Part shown: piece after piece, positions 26,383-38,379 of the stretch
Position numbering within the stretch: position 1 is the first letter of the stretch
How the letters are laid out: every line of letters starts with the position of its first letter
Origin: Paenibacillus humicola
GTDB taxonomy: Bacteria > Bacillota > Bacilli > Paenibacillales > Paenibacillaceae
Length of the DNA: 64,000 nt
Assembly: GCF_028826105.1 (NCBI RefSeq)
Contig: NZ_JAQGPL010000001.1
Location: 5,463,501-5,527,500, forward strand
Direction: 5' to 3'
Translations under genes and position numbers: made by a program
Notes under the pieces: generated by a model
What the model saw: the letters and a program-made list of their open reading frames with translations, nothing else
Told to the model about the DNA's origin: nothing
Databases searched by the model: none

Positions 26383-26856
26383 TCATATTGAAGTGGAGAT
26401 GTAACGTTCTTTCAGGATCTGCTTTGCAATAAAGAAAATTTGCCCCATATGCTCCGAATAATGCGCCGCGCACTGATGCAGAAGGTCGAGATGGGTCCGT
26501 TCCCGGCCTCGCACCGTTTGCGTCTGCACCAGCCGTGCGTCCGTGCTGTCACGAACGGTATCGATGACGAGCTGCAGACGGTCCCGCACGGTGGTCTCCA
26601 GATCCGATTTTGCTGCTTGCGCCTGCTTCAGTTCTTTCTCGCGGTTTCGACGGATATCGTGATGAAGGATTCCTTTCAGGATGCGCTCTTGAATGTTGCC
26701 GTCGATATGCCGGATTAACGTTGAGATGCTGTGGCTTGTCGGATCGGGCTGCCAATTGACCTGCTCATCGTCAAGCTGTTCCAGCGCTTGGAGGATCCGT
26801 TGCCGAATTTCTTCAAATTTGTTGATCAGCCAAGTCCGGTTAAAATCAGCTTCCAT
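26383..26856 (-). CDS. DinB-superfamily protein (DUF1572)
   Basis: 157 residues. It looks like a four-helix-bundle DinB/YfiT-like protein: TSHSISTLIRHIDGNIQERI in helix 2 with H50, and LLHQCAAHYSEHMGQIFFIA near the C-terminus with two histidines. These are the usual positions of the metal-binding triad. The DUF1572 subgroup is the best fit. Members of the superfamily are metal-dependent thiol or other transferases, but no function can be assigned here. It stands alone between the iron operon terminator and the nuo promoter. The ribosome site is GGGAGGGGC. Confidence 0.8.
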   Translation of the reverse strand: MEADFNRTWLINKFEEIRQRILQALEQLDDEQVNWQPDPTSHSISTLIRHIDGNIQERILKGILHHDIRRNREKELKQAQAAKSDLETTVRDRLQLVIDTVRDSTDARLVQTQTVRGRERTHLDLLHQCAAHYSEHMGQIFFIAKQILKERYISTSI

Positions 26857-26966
26857 TGGTTGCCCCTCCCTCTAGATAAGGTACGTGTAAAATTCGGCGT
26901 ACCATTGGCAAATTCCTTTATTTTCTACCGTTAGGGATTCGCCGGCGGCCCGCGCGCATGTCCGGA

Positions 26967-27010
26967 AACAAAAAAGCTCCCCATCCCGGAAGCCCTTTTC
27001 CGAGGGGAGC
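26967..27010 (-). terminator. Rho-independent terminator of the FTR1 operon
   Basis: GCTCCCC (26976-26982) pairs with GGGGAGC (27004-27010); a smaller inner hairpin lies between them. The minus-strand RNA continues with a T run (26970-26975). Confidence 0.85.
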
Positions 27011-27020
27011 CTGATAGAGG

Positions 27021-28115
27021 TTATGTTTTTGCGCCTGCCGTAAACGCGGACGCCCCAGCTTGTTTGACTTCGCCGCCGCTCGCTGCGTCCTGCCCCGGCT
27101 GTCCGCAGCCGGCGGATGGGACGCGGCCGTCCGCTGGCCGGTGCGAAGCGCCGGAACCGGATGCCGCTTCGCCTGCGGAAGCGGAGATACCGCCGCTCTG
27201 CGGCTTCCCGGCCTGCGCCGCCTGAAGGGCCGCCAGCTTCTTCTGTCTGGCGAGCAGCGCGAATACGAACAGGTAGTACAGCCAGTAGCCGACGAATTCT
27301 TCGACGGAAGGCGCCTGCGAGTAACCGAGAAACGCTTTGAAAAAGACGCCGACCTGGCCGCTAATCAGCGGGTGATGCCCCGTATCCCGTATATAGTTCG
27401 CCTCGTCGATCGGATGCTCCGGCATCAGCCATACGATATTGTATACATGGCCGATTTCGCCGCCGGCCGTATGGTAGAAGGTGCCCATCAGCCGCAAATC
27501 CTGCATGACCCCGATCGCCTGCACGAACAGCCCGGCGGCAATCATCACGAGGAATACGCCCGTAACTTTGAAAAACGAGCCGACCGGTATCCGCTTGCTG
27601 CTTTTGAATACGATCCAACCGAGTAAAACCGCCGTCGCAAGCCCGAGCAGCGCGCCCCAGCTTTGCAGCGCCTGCGAAATGTTGCCCTGCGCGATCGCGG
27701 CGAAGAAAAACACCGTCTCCACGCCTTCGCGCAGCGTAACGAGAAAAGAGTGCACGATCATGTTCAGCGCGCCGCCCGCCGATAAAATGAGCGCTACTTT
27801 ATTTTGCAGCTTGCTGCGCATTTCACGGTTCTGCTTGCTCATGAACAGGATCATATGGGTGAGCAGCCCGGACGATACGAACAGGATCCCGATCCGCAAA
27901 TAATCCTGGCTGCCCATCGCCTCGTACCCGACCAGTATCGTCTGGAACACGAACGCGACTCCCAGACTGGCCAGTATAGCCAGGGCGACGCCGGTATAGA
28001 CCCATTTGTTCCATTTCGACTGCCCGATCCGGTTCAAGTAGGTAATGATGATGCCGACGATCAATATCGCTTCGAACGCTTCGCGAAACGTGATGAGAAA
28101 AGCCTGCACATTCAT
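27021..28115 (-). CDS. FTR1-family high-affinity iron permease
   Basis: 364 residues, seven predicted membrane helices. Both REXXE iron-translocation motifs are present: FREAFEA (R11 E12, E15) in helix 1 and TLREGVETVFF in helix 4. These proteins import oxidised ferric iron, in the EfeUOB system together with a periplasmic EfeO and a peroxidase EfeB. The C-terminal 50 residues are a hydrophilic Gly/Ser/Ala-rich tail. The start is the ATG at 28115 behind AAGGAG; a GTG at 28124 is the alternative. It follows the membrane-anchored protein at 28136 by 20 bases and shares its Fur-controlled promoter. Confidence 0.9.
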   Translation of the reverse strand: MNVQAFLITFREAFEAILIVGIIITYLNRIGQSKWNKWVYTGVALAILASLGVAFVFQTILVGYEAMGSQDYLRIGILFVSSGLLTHMILFMSKQNREMRSKLQNKVALILSAGGALNMIVHSFLVTLREGVETVFFFAAIAQGNISQALQSWGALLGLATAVLLGWIVFKSSKRIPVGSFFKVTGVFLVMIAAGLFVQAIGVMQDLRLMGTFYHTAGGEIGHVYNIVWLMPEHPIDEANYIRDTGHHPLISGQVGVFFKAFLGYSQAPSVEEFVGYWLYYLFVFALLARQKKLAALQAAQAGKPQSGGISASAGEAASGSGASHRPADGRVPSAGCGQPGQDAASGGEVKQAGASAFTAGAKT

Positions 28116-28135
28116 GACGCTCACTCACTCCTTGC

Positions 28136-28924
28136 CTAGAAAAAGCCTTTGCGCCTTGCCCACCAGACGGCGAGCGCCGCGATGACGACAACGCCGCCGA
28201 TGACGCCGAACGTGACGGCCGCATTCGTATCGTTCTCCCGCTTCATCGGCGCGTTTTGCGAACCGCCGGCGGCCGCATCGTTCGCGGCTCCGCCTTCCGA
28301 AGGCCCGGCGGACGATTCCCCGGGAGCGGCCTTATACGGAAACAGCGGCTTCAGCTGGGAATAGATTCGGTTCACGGCCGCTTTCACCTTCTCGGGCTCC
28401 GCCTCTTTTTTGCCGACGCCGAACAGGCCGGGATTGCCGACCGCGTCAAGAGCGGTTTGAAAATCCTGCTCGATCGCGTCAACGCCGGACGGGGTCAGCT
28501 TGGGCTCGGCATACGGCTTCAGCGTTTCGAAGGTTGCCTTCGCTTTAGCCAGCAGCAGTTTCGCCTGCGAATAATCGGCAATCGATTCGAGGGTGTTTTC
28601 GAAGCGGCGGTTCAGGTTCATGACGAGCACCGCTTTATAATTGGCGATCGTGTCGTCCATATTTTTGGAGGATATATTCTGGTCCAGCGTTGCGGCAACC
28701 GGTTCCCCGAAATGGGAAGCGATTTCGGCGCGGCGCGCCTTGTGAGCGTCCGAGGCTCCGTTCCAATCCGGCGGCGATTTGCTCAAATCGGCTGTAACCA
28801 GCTTGAAGGTTTCCGCCACATCCTCGGTGTTTGCGTCGCCGTAAGAATAAGCCAAGGCGTTTCCCGGAGCGGCAGTGAGCAAGATGAAGATCGTCAGCAT
28901 GACGGCTTTCAAACGCGTGTGCAT
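28136..28924 (-). CDS. Secreted, membrane-anchored companion of the FTR1 permease (unknown family)
   Basis: 262 residues: a signal peptide (about 1-25, LTAAPGNALAYS cleavage region), an alpha-helical extracytoplasmic domain (26-200), a Gly/Ala/Ser-rich linker (203-232) and a C-terminal membrane helix with basic tail (WWARRKGFF). It has conserved-looking charged helices such as KAVLVMNLNRRFENTLESIA but lacks the EfeO cupredoxin or imelysin motifs that I can recognise. First gene after the Fur box, so a role as the iron-capture or oxidation partner of FTR1 is inferred from context only. Confidence 0.75.
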   Translation of the reverse strand: MHTRLKAVMLTIFILLTAAPGNALAYSYGDANTEDVAETFKLVTADLSKSPPDWNGASDAHKARRAEIASHFGEPVAATLDQNISSKNMDDTIANYKAVLVMNLNRRFENTLESIADYSQAKLLLAKAKATFETLKPYAEPKLTPSGVDAIEQDFQTALDAVGNPGLFGVGKKEAEPEKVKAAVNRIYSQLKPLFPYKAAPGESSAGPSEGGAANDAAAGGSQNAPMKRENDTNAAVTFGVIGGVVVIAALAVWWARRKGFF

Positions 28925-29020
28925 GAATTCACCTTCTGTGTTTAATTAACAGCGGCATTCAGGAAACCGGCTGATGCAGCAGCGGCTGCGATTCGTTAGA
29001 AACTCTAAAATGATATACGA

Positions 29021-29053
29021 GATAATGATAATCATTTTCAATATTAGTGTCAA
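29021..29053 (-). promoter_or_regulatory. Fur box overlapping a sigma-A promoter of the iron-uptake operon
   Basis: GATAATGATAATCATTTTC (29021-29039) matches the 19-bp Fur consensus at all but one position. On the minus strand TTGACA (29048-29053), 17 bases, TATCAT (25029 is not used; box at 29025-29030) forms a promoter whose -10 and spacer lie inside the Fur site. Iron-replete repression of the two downstream genes is a firm inference. Confidence 0.88.
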
Positions 29054-29081
29054 TCATGAAAGCAATCATATGGAACCCGTT

Positions 29082-30764
29082 TTATCCGCCTTTCCATTCA
29101 TACAAGGTAATGTCGGCATAGACCGGTTCGAACAACGGGTCGCTTCTGAAGGTGCGGATCGGTTTGACGTGATCGCGAAGCGGTCCGGCCTGCGCTTCGA
29201 AGCCGCCCAGCACATGATCGGTCAGCAATATAAGCGCGTCCCCGTCCGCTTTTGTATTAGCTCTGAAATAATCGTACGTCAAAATTTGCCTGGCCTCGAC
29301 CGGCGTGCGCAGGTAATCGAGCACCCGGTCTTCCTCCCACGTGTAAACGACGATGCGGCGGCCGCCGTTTTGCTGCGCCATTTCGCGGAGCGCATCGGCC
29401 AGCTGGTAGACGGCCGGCCGCTCCGCCGCCTGCCGCGAGACAAGCGATGCCCCGCGCCCGGCCTGCAGCGCGATAACGCAGGCGGCGAGCAGCCCGCCTG
29501 CGCCGCGCAGCGCGCGGCGGATGCGCGCCGCGCGGGGCGCCTGCGGCGCCTGGCCCGCGGCGCACGCGGGAGGCACCGCGCCCGCGGCGGGCGGCAGCGC
29601 CGCGCCGGCTTCGCCCGGCGCGGCGGGCCGCGAAGCGGGCGCTGGAGCGCGGAACATCGCCGCCAGCAGCAGCCACATCACGCCGATCAGCGGCGTGATG
29701 TGGCGCGGCTTGTCGATGTTCTGCGCGAGCAGCGCCCACGCGCCGTAGGCGCCCGCGAGCGCAGCGAGCGCCCCCGGCGGCGCCGGGCGGCGGAGCCATG
29801 CCGCCGCCCGGCGCGCAAGGCGCGGGCGCCCGGCGCCGCCCGGCGGGCGCCGCGCGCCCGCGCAGAGCAGCGCGGCGAGCAGCAGCGCGGCGCTCGCCGC
29901 CATTAATGCCGCGGACCGGGCAAACATGCCGGTCCACAGCACATTGCCGCCGGCGAAGCGGAGCAGCCGCTCGCCGAAGGGCAGCGACGGGTCGGCTGCG
30001 ACGCCGCCGCCCCACTCGCTGAAATGCCCGGCCGTGAACGCTTCGGCCAGCTTGGCGAAGCCGGCAAGTCCGCCCTCGCTTAGCGCAAGTCCGCCAAGCC
30101 ACAGCAATTGACACCCCGCGCCGGCCGCCGTGAACAATAACGCGCGCGGAAGCGCCTTCCGCCCCGCCGCCCGCCAGCCGGCCCAGATGACGCCGAGCAG
30201 CCAGACGAGAGCGAGCCCGAACGGCGCATACGACAGGCGCACGCCCATCAGCAGACCGAAGACGAACAGCGCGGCGAGCGACGTCCTCCAATCGCGCCGC
30301 TCCATGGCGGACTGCCAGCTCCAAAGAAACCACCAAAGGAGCGCGATGCCCGCACCTTCGGACATCGGGCCGGCGTCCTGCAGCCATACGTAAGGCGCCG
30401 ACAGGACCAGCATAACCACGGTGCATGCCCATGCCGGACTTAGCATCCGCCGGGCCAGGCGCCAAACCGGCCATGCCGAGAGCGCCGCCAAGAAAGTATT
30501 CAGGATACCGTACGCCAGTACGGGATTGTCTCCCGCAAACCGGCGCATGGCCATACCCCCCAGCACAAAGTACGGATAGCCCGGAAAATGCGGCTGCATC
30601 GCCAGCAGATCGAACCGGTCCAGCGCCAGCACGAAATCGACCTCGTCCCACGATGCGGCGTATGGGCTCACGTGCATGAGACTGTATACCGTCCACAGCA
30701 GGGCAAAAAGAGCAGCAGCAAGCGCCGCAGCCGCTTTCCGCAGCCGCATGATCCTTTTCAGCAA
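29082..30764 (-). CDS. GT-C fold membrane glycosyltransferase-like protein
   Basis: 560 residues, ten or more hydrophobic segments, ending in an extracytoplasmic domain with a WEEDRVLDYLRTPVEARQ region. An acidic motif just after helix 1 (ASWDEVDFVLALDRFDLLAM) is where GT-C enzymes such as dolichyl-phosphate-mannose transferases (GT39/PMT and ArnT types) have their catalytic aspartate. The middle (about 310-430) is very Ala/Arg/Pro-rich. The TTG start lies 8 bases from GGAGGG; an ATG at 30749 is an alternative. Third gene of an operon with a GT2 polyprenyl-phosphate-sugar synthase type enzyme, so the two may make and use a lipid-linked sugar. Donor and acceptor unknown. Confidence 0.7.
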   Translation of the reverse strand: MLKRIMRLRKAAAALAAALFALLWTVYSLMHVSPYAASWDEVDFVLALDRFDLLAMQPHFPGYPYFVLGGMAMRRFAGDNPVLAYGILNTFLAALSAWPVWRLARRMLSPAWACTVVMLVLSAPYVWLQDAGPMSEGAGIALLWWFLWSWQSAMERRDWRTSLAALFVFGLLMGVRLSYAPFGLALVWLLGVIWAGWRAAGRKALPRALLFTAAGAGCQLLWLGGLALSEGGLAGFAKLAEAFTAGHFSEWGGGVAADPSLPFGERLLRFAGGNVLWTGMFARSAALMAASAALLLAALLCAGARRPPGGAGRPRLARRAAAWLRRPAPPGALAALAGAYGAWALLAQNIDKPRHITPLIGVMWLLLAAMFRAPAPASRPAAPGEAGAALPPAAGAVPPACAAGQAPQAPRAARIRRALRGAGGLLAACVIALQAGRGASLVSRQAAERPAVYQLADALREMAQQNGGRRIVVYTWEEDRVLDYLRTPVEARQILTYDYFRANTKADGDALILLTDHVLGGFEAQAGPLRDHVKPIRTFRSDPLFEPVYADITLYEWKGG

Positions 30765-30851
30765 CTCCTGTTCCCTCCATACGGTCGTGCAAGCCGCGTT
30801 TCGCTCATGGTGCTCCGGAGCCCGCTCCGGCCCTTGTCCGTTCGTCTCCCC

Positions 30852-31640
30852 TTATTCACCTGAACCGGTGCCGTTCTCCAGGACGAGCGCCGCGCCGTTT
30901 TTCGATTTGGCCGACGTGTCCGGAGAACGCCGGTCACGCTTCGAGACCGGGCGGCGCATTTCCTTCCATACGGCCGGAAGCACCTTGAACAAATATTTCC
31001 GGAAACGGATGAACGACTCCCCGTGCACGCGAACCTTGTAGCGGATCGGCACCTCCTGCATCCGGAAGCCCTGCCGCACAAGATTCAGCGTCAGTACCTG
31101 CGCGTAATTGTAATCGTGGATAATGTCCGCATGCTCCATGGCTTCGCGCGAGAAGCCGCGCATGCCCGACTGCCCATCCCAGATGAACCGCCGAAGCAGC
31201 GCCGCCTGCAGCAGCGTAAACGCGATATTGCCGAGCCGCCGGTGCAGCTTCATGCCCCTGATCTCGCCCTTGAAGCGCGATCCCATCGTATAATCGGCGG
31301 TGCCGTCCCAGATCGGCGCGATGACCTCCGGAATTTGTTCCGCCGGATACTCGTTGTCCGCATCAATCATCAGCCCAATGTCGGCGCCGAGCCGTACGCA
31401 GGCGGCGAGCCCTTCGCGCACCGCCGCGCCCAGACCGCGGTTGCGCTCAAACCGGACGATATGGTCGGCACCGGCCTCCTGCGCTTTTGCCACGGTTTTA
31501 TCCGCCGAACCGTCGTCGACGACAAGCACCTCGACGCTCCAGCCCGGACGGACAACGCGCGGGATGCGCCGAATGACGTCCGCAATATTCAGCTCTTCGT
31601 TGTAGGCCGGCAAAAAAACGATCAACTTCCGGTTTTCCAA
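30852..31640 (-). CDS. Family 2 glycosyltransferase (polyprenyl-phosphate sugar transferase type)
   Basis: 262 residues from the TTG at 31640, overlapping the end of the phosphatase gene by 19 bases; the longer in-frame sequence upstream lies within that gene. GT-A motifs are clear: IVFLPAYNEELNI at the start, VLVVDDGSADKT, GLGAAVREGL and the metal-binding DADNEYP. There is no membrane anchor, which resembles DPM1-like enzymes that transfer a sugar to polyprenyl phosphate. It probably supplies the GT-C protein encoded next. Confidence 0.88.
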   Translation of the reverse strand: MENRKLIVFLPAYNEELNIADVIRRIPRVVRPGWSVEVLVVDDGSADKTVAKAQEAGADHIVRFERNRGLGAAVREGLAACVRLGADIGLMIDADNEYPAEQIPEVIAPIWDGTADYTMGSRFKGEIRGMKLHRRLGNIAFTLLQAALLRRFIWDGQSGMRGFSREAMEHADIIHDYNYAQVLTLNLVRQGFRMQEVPIRYKVRVHGESFIRFRKYLFKVLPAVWKEMRRPVSKRDRRSPDTSAKSKNGAALVLENGTGSGE

Positions 31641-33154
31641 GCCGCTTCGCTTCCTTCGTCTGATGATGTCGATTCTGGTTCCGGTTCCGTCCTGGATTCG
31701 ACCGCTTCCAGCAGCACCGGCCCCCGGCTGCGGTTCGGATACGGCGCTCCCAGCAAATAGGCGATTGTCGGCGCTGCCGAGACGAGCGAATGCTTCTCTT
31801 CCACCTTGACGCCGGCGCGGATATCGGGTCCGCATAAGAAAAACGGCACGAAACGCTCGCCTTCGTCCAAATGCCCGTGACCGCCGATTCCGTCCGCCTG
31901 CCCATGATCGGCGCATACGATGAACGTCGCGTTGTCGGCGAACCCTTCCGCTTCCAGCCACAGCACAAATTCCTTGATCAGCCGGTCGACCTCTTCGATC
32001 TTGATCCGGTATTCGTCGTACAGCGCCCCCATGCTGTGCCCCGTCTGGTCCGTGGCGATAAACTGAACGACCAGCAAATCCGGATCCTGCTCCTGCATCA
32101 CAAGCTTCGCCCGCTCCATGATGTTCCGGTCGGCTTTGTCGTTATGCATGACAGCCGTAACGCTCTCCACGTCGTCTCCCATCGAATCGATCAGGTGGGC
32201 GATGCCGAGCAGCCGCCCTTTTTTCCCGGCTTTCCGCAGGCTGTCGAAAATCGATTCCACCTTGATGCCGAGCTTCCAGACCATGTTCGACGTGATGCCG
32301 TGCTCGCGCGGATACGTCCCGGTAAACATCGACGAAAAGCAGACGACCGTCCGGGCGGGGTACACCGTTTCCATCTGCGTATATTCCGTTCCGGCGGTCC
32401 GCATCATTTTCATAAAAGGCGCATCCGCTTCTTCGAACCGGTCCTTGCGCATGCCGTCGACGACCAGCACGAATACTTTGCCGCTGACGGCCTCTTTCGG
32501 CGGCTCGGCATTATGCGTATAGGTTGGAATTTCCTTCGGCTTCCAGTCAAACAAATTCCGGTGCAGCACCCAGGCATACAGCCCGAGCGCGATGACAAAC
32601 AGAGCATACGAGACAAATGAAAACGTGCCTCCAAACAGTCCGCCGCTTGTCCAATGCCCGGCCGCGGTATCCATCAGGAACAACAGCAGCAGAAACTTCG
32701 GCAGCTGCTCTTGAGCGTTCCCGCTCGTCGAATCGCTGTTTTTCAGCACCAGCTTCCAAAACCGGCGGAAATTCCACCAGGACGTGCCGATCCGCAGATG
32801 ATAATAAAACGTTCCCCAGAAATACACCGTAAAAAAAAGGAATACCAGCACGGCCCCGGCATACAGACCGATATCGATCCTGCCGTCCTTCCACAGTACG
32901 ATCGCCGCCACAAGCGGCAGCCACAAATAATTGCGCAGAAACAGAGGGAAATCGTACTTAAAATAAAGCGCAAATACCGGGAGCGCGATGACGGCTCCAA
33001 GCGCGAACGCCCCCCAAAAGGAAGGCACGTCCCATCGCGACGCATGATAAATCGCATAGAGGAACAGCGTAAAGATCGGCGTAAACGGCTTTCCCTCGTT
33101 CAGCAGGTTCCATCCGCGCGCCGCCGCGATTTCAAAAGCCGACGCCTTCTTCAT
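31622..33154 (-). CDS. Membrane-anchored alkaline-phosphatase-superfamily (phosphodiesterase/sulfatase type) protein
   Basis: 510 residues from the ATG at 33154. About five membrane helices (residues 25-210) are followed by a catalytic domain. The metal motifs are LVVDGMRKDRFEEADAP, the Thr/Ser nucleophile region in YPARTVVCFSSMFTG and ADHGQADGIGGHGHL. The layout resembles LtaS-like or type I phosphodiesterase/nucleotide pyrophosphatase enzymes, but the loop sequences fit the latter better. Target unknown. I chose this start because a sigma-A promoter at 33199-33228 places transcription so that the upstream ATG (33196) would have almost no leader. First of three genes with two glycosyltransferases, suggesting envelope polymer work. 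Confidence 0.82.
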   Translation of the reverse strand: MKKASAFEIAAARGWNLLNEGKPFTPIFTLFLYAIYHASRWDVPSFWGAFALGAVIALPVFALYFKYDFPLFLRNYLWLPLVAAIVLWKDGRIDIGLYAGAVLVFLFFTVYFWGTFYYHLRIGTSWWNFRRFWKLVLKNSDSTSGNAQEQLPKFLLLLFLMDTAAGHWTSGGLFGGTFSFVSYALFVIALGLYAWVLHRNLFDWKPKEIPTYTHNAEPPKEAVSGKVFVLVVDGMRKDRFEEADAPFMKMMRTAGTEYTQMETVYPARTVVCFSSMFTGTYPREHGITSNMVWKLGIKVESIFDSLRKAGKKGRLLGIAHLIDSMGDDVESVTAVMHNDKADRNIMERAKLVMQEQDPDLLVVQFIATDQTGHSMGALYDEYRIKIEEVDRLIKEFVLWLEAEGFADNATFIVCADHGQADGIGGHGHLDEGERFVPFFLCGPDIRAGVKVEEKHSLVSAAPTIAYLLGAPYPNRSRGPVLLEAVESRTEPEPESTSSDEGSEAAWKTGS

Positions 33155-33198
33155 TCCCGTATTCGACCCCTTCTCTCGAGTGAGAACCATTTTCAATT

Positions 33199-33228
33199 AG
33201 TATAGTATGCCCGAGGCGTGAACGTCAA
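33199..33228 (-). promoter_or_regulatory. Sigma-A promoter of the phosphatase/glycosyltransferase operon
   Basis: Minus strand: TTGACG (33223-33228), 18 bases, TATACT (33199-33204). Confidence 0.6.
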
Positions 33229-33362
33229 ATCGCGTCCGCCAAATATCCGGACAGATCGGATCTCCATCGAATGAAAACGGAGCGGTTCAATCGGTTCGCC
33301 ACATCGTGTTCGATCCAAAATCGGCTCTAGCAACGGGGCAACCGCTGTCGCCATATAAATAC

Positions 33363-33398
33363 GAAAGACCGCCATTCCGGACGGAATGACGGTCTTTC
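33363..33398 (-). terminator. Hairpin terminator of the atp operon
   Basis: GAAAGACCGCCATTCC (33363-33378) pairs with GGAATGACGGTCTTTC (33383-33398) with one mismatched position; it follows the atpC stop by 17 bases. The T tract is short. Confidence 0.75.
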
Positions 33399-33415
33399 AG
33401 GCTGCGGCCGAATGG

Positions 33416-33823
33416 TTACGCCCGCACCCGCTGCTTGACATCCAGGCGATTCAGCGCACGGTGGAGCGCTGCCTCTGCGCGTTTCACATCGATCTCGCCG
33501 CCGCCGCCGGAAATCCGCTGCTCGGCACGCTGCCTGGCCAGCTCGGCGCGGTCGACGTCGATATCCTCCGGAAGCTCGGCGCTTTCCGCCAGGATGACAA
33601 CCTTGTCCTTGCGCACTTCGATGAAGCCGCCGTTGACGGCGATAAAATCCATGGCGTTATCGCGTTTCACGGTCACGGGAGCAATTTTAAGCGGCGTCAC
33701 GAGCGGAATATGATTCGCCAAAATCCCCAGTTCCCCCGCTGCACCCTTCACGATGACCATGTTGACATCCTTCGCGTAGACGATACGCTCCGGCGTTACG
33801 ATTTCCAATAAAAAGGTGCTCAT
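33416..33823 (-). CDS. atpC: ATP synthase F1 epsilon subunit
   Basis: 135 residues. N-terminal beta-barrel domain (LLEIVTPERIVYAKDVNMVI, GILANHIPLVTPLKIAPV) and C-terminal helical domain with AELARQRAEQR. It regulates F1 rotation and ATP hydrolysis. Last gene of the atp operon, followed by a hairpin. Confidence 0.95.
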   Translation of the reverse strand: MSTFLLEIVTPERIVYAKDVNMVIVKGAAGELGILANHIPLVTPLKIAPVTVKRDNAMDFIAVNGGFIEVRKDKVVILAESAELPEDIDVDRAELARQRAEQRISGGGGEIDVKRAEAALHRALNRLDVKQRVRA

Positions 33824-33847
33824 GTGGAACCCTCCTGCCTTTCGCTA

Positions 33848-35275
<1,428 letters not shown>

Positions 35276-35341
35276 TCATGGTTTACAATGCTGCTCTATC
35301 CGTTTCAAACGATATCGCTCGTTTTATTCGAATCATTCGGG

Positions 35342-36214
35342 TTAAGACTGCGCATTCGCGCCCGCCACGATCTCGGAAATCTCCTGCGTAATCGCCGCCT
35401 GACGAGCGCGGTTATACGTCAGCGTCAAGCTGTTGATCATCTTTGTCGCGTTCTTCGTCGCATTGCCCATCGCCGTCATCCGGGCGCCGAACTCGCTCGC
35501 CTTGCCGTCGAGCAGCGCACTGTAAATCAGCGTTTCCGCATATTTGGGAAGCAGAGCCTCGAGAACTTCCTCAGCCGACGGCTCATATTCGTAATTCGAA
35601 ATGGCATTGCCGCTGCCGCCGACATCCTCCAGCGGAAGCAGGCGTTTCTCCGTCGGGACCTGGGTCAGCGCGTTGACGAATTCGTTGTAATACAGGTACA
35701 GCTCGTCATACGCTTCCGATTCGAAATTTTTCACGGCCGAGCCGGCAATGGATTTAATGTCCGCGAAGGACGGGGAATCCGGCAAACCGGTCACTTCTTC
35801 GACAATCGGCATATTCCGCCGGCGGAAGTAATCGCGCCCTTTTCGTCCGATAACGAAAATGACGTACTCGTCGGTCGATTTATGCCGCTCGCGAATGGTG
35901 CTCGTCAGCTTACGAATGAGGTTGGCGTTGTATCCGCCTGCCAGACCGCGATCGGAAGTAATAATCAGGTAGCCGGTTTTTTTGATCGGCCGGGACTGCA
36001 GCATCGGATGCTTGACGCCTTTCGTGCCCGCCGCAATGCTCGATACGACTTCCTTCATTTTCTCCGCATACGGCCTAGCTGCCTGAGCGGCCTCCTGAGC
36101 GCGTCTGAGACGGGAAGCCGCCACCATTTCCATCGCCTTCGTAATCTGCTTCATGTTCTGTTTGCTCTTGATTTCCCGCTTAATATCGCGCATGCCTTTA
36201 GCCATTTGGTTCAC
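35342..36214 (-). CDS. atpG: ATP synthase F1 gamma subunit
   Basis: 290 residues. Central rotor shaft. N-terminal coiled coil [20 protein letters not shown] followed by [17 protein letters not shown]-terminal coiled coil [20 protein letters not shown] followed by [16 protein letters not shown]. Between atpA and atpD as usual. Confidence 0.97.
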   Translation of the reverse strand: MNQMAKGMRDIKREIKSKQNMKQITKAMEMVAASRLRRAQEAAQAARPYAEKMKEVVSSIAAGTKGVKHPMLQSRPIKKTGYLIITSDRGLAGGYNANLIRKLTSTIRERHKSTDEYVIFVIGRKGRDYFRRRNMPIVEEVTGLPDSPSFADIKSIAGSAVKNFESEAYDELYLYYNEFVNALTQVPTEKRLLPLEDVGGSGNAISNYEYEPSAEEVLEALLPKYAETLIYSALLDGKASEFGARMTAMGNATKNATKMINSLTLTYNRARQAAITQEISEIVAGANAQS

Positions 36215-36300
36215 CCGCCTTTGCTGCTTGGACTGTAACCGTTAAAACGGTCAAACGAAGTGGAAAGCTGCGCGCGAACGATCGGCGCAGCGAATATGCA

Positions 36301-37839
<1,539 letters not shown>

Positions 37840-38379
37840 TTAAGAGTGGACAAGCGCCTGCTTGAAGCGTAACAGCTTCCCTTTAACGCTGCCGTCAAAT
37901 AAATGATCGCCAATGCGGACGATAAGACCTCCGATGATCGACGGATCCACCACATTGGTCATATGAACCGTTTTGCCAATCGTTTTGCCGAATTGAGCCG
38001 AAAGATCGGCCGTTTCTTCGGCGGATAACGGGAATGCCGTCGAGACGGTGGCATTTACGACATTGCGGGCTTCATTGGCCATTGCGGTATACGATTTCAC
38101 CACATCGCGCAAAATATTTTCCCGGCCTCTCTCGACCAGAAGCACAAGCAGCGAGAGTACATCCGGGGAGACTTTACCTTCGAAAGCTTTTTTCAGCGTC
38201 GCTTTTTTGACGTTGACATCCACTTTCGGGTGCGTGAGGAAGCTTGAAATATCCTTATCTCCCAGAAGCGAGTCGCCGATCAATTCCAGATCCTGCGCAA
38301 AGGCTTCTAGGGTCTGCTGTTCGGCTGCAATTTCAAACAGAGCGCGGGCGTATCGTTTCGCGACGACTTCTTCGCTCAT
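37840..38379 (-). CDS. atpH: ATP synthase F1 delta subunit
   Basis: 179 residues. Peripheral-stalk protein (OSCP). N-terminal VAKRYARALFEIAAEQQTLE and C-terminal VDPSIIGGLIVRIGDHLFDG segment are diagnostic. Its start overlaps the stop of atpF (ATGA at 38376-38379), so synthesis is coupled. Confidence 0.96.
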   Translation of the reverse strand: MSEEVVAKRYARALFEIAAEQQTLEAFAQDLELIGDSLLGDKDISSFLTHPKVDVNVKKATLKKAFEGKVSPDVLSLLVLLVERGRENILRDVVKSYTAMANEARNVVNATVSTAFPLSAEETADLSAQFGKTIGKTVHMTNVVDPSIIGGLIVRIGDHLFDGSVKGKLLRFKQALVHS

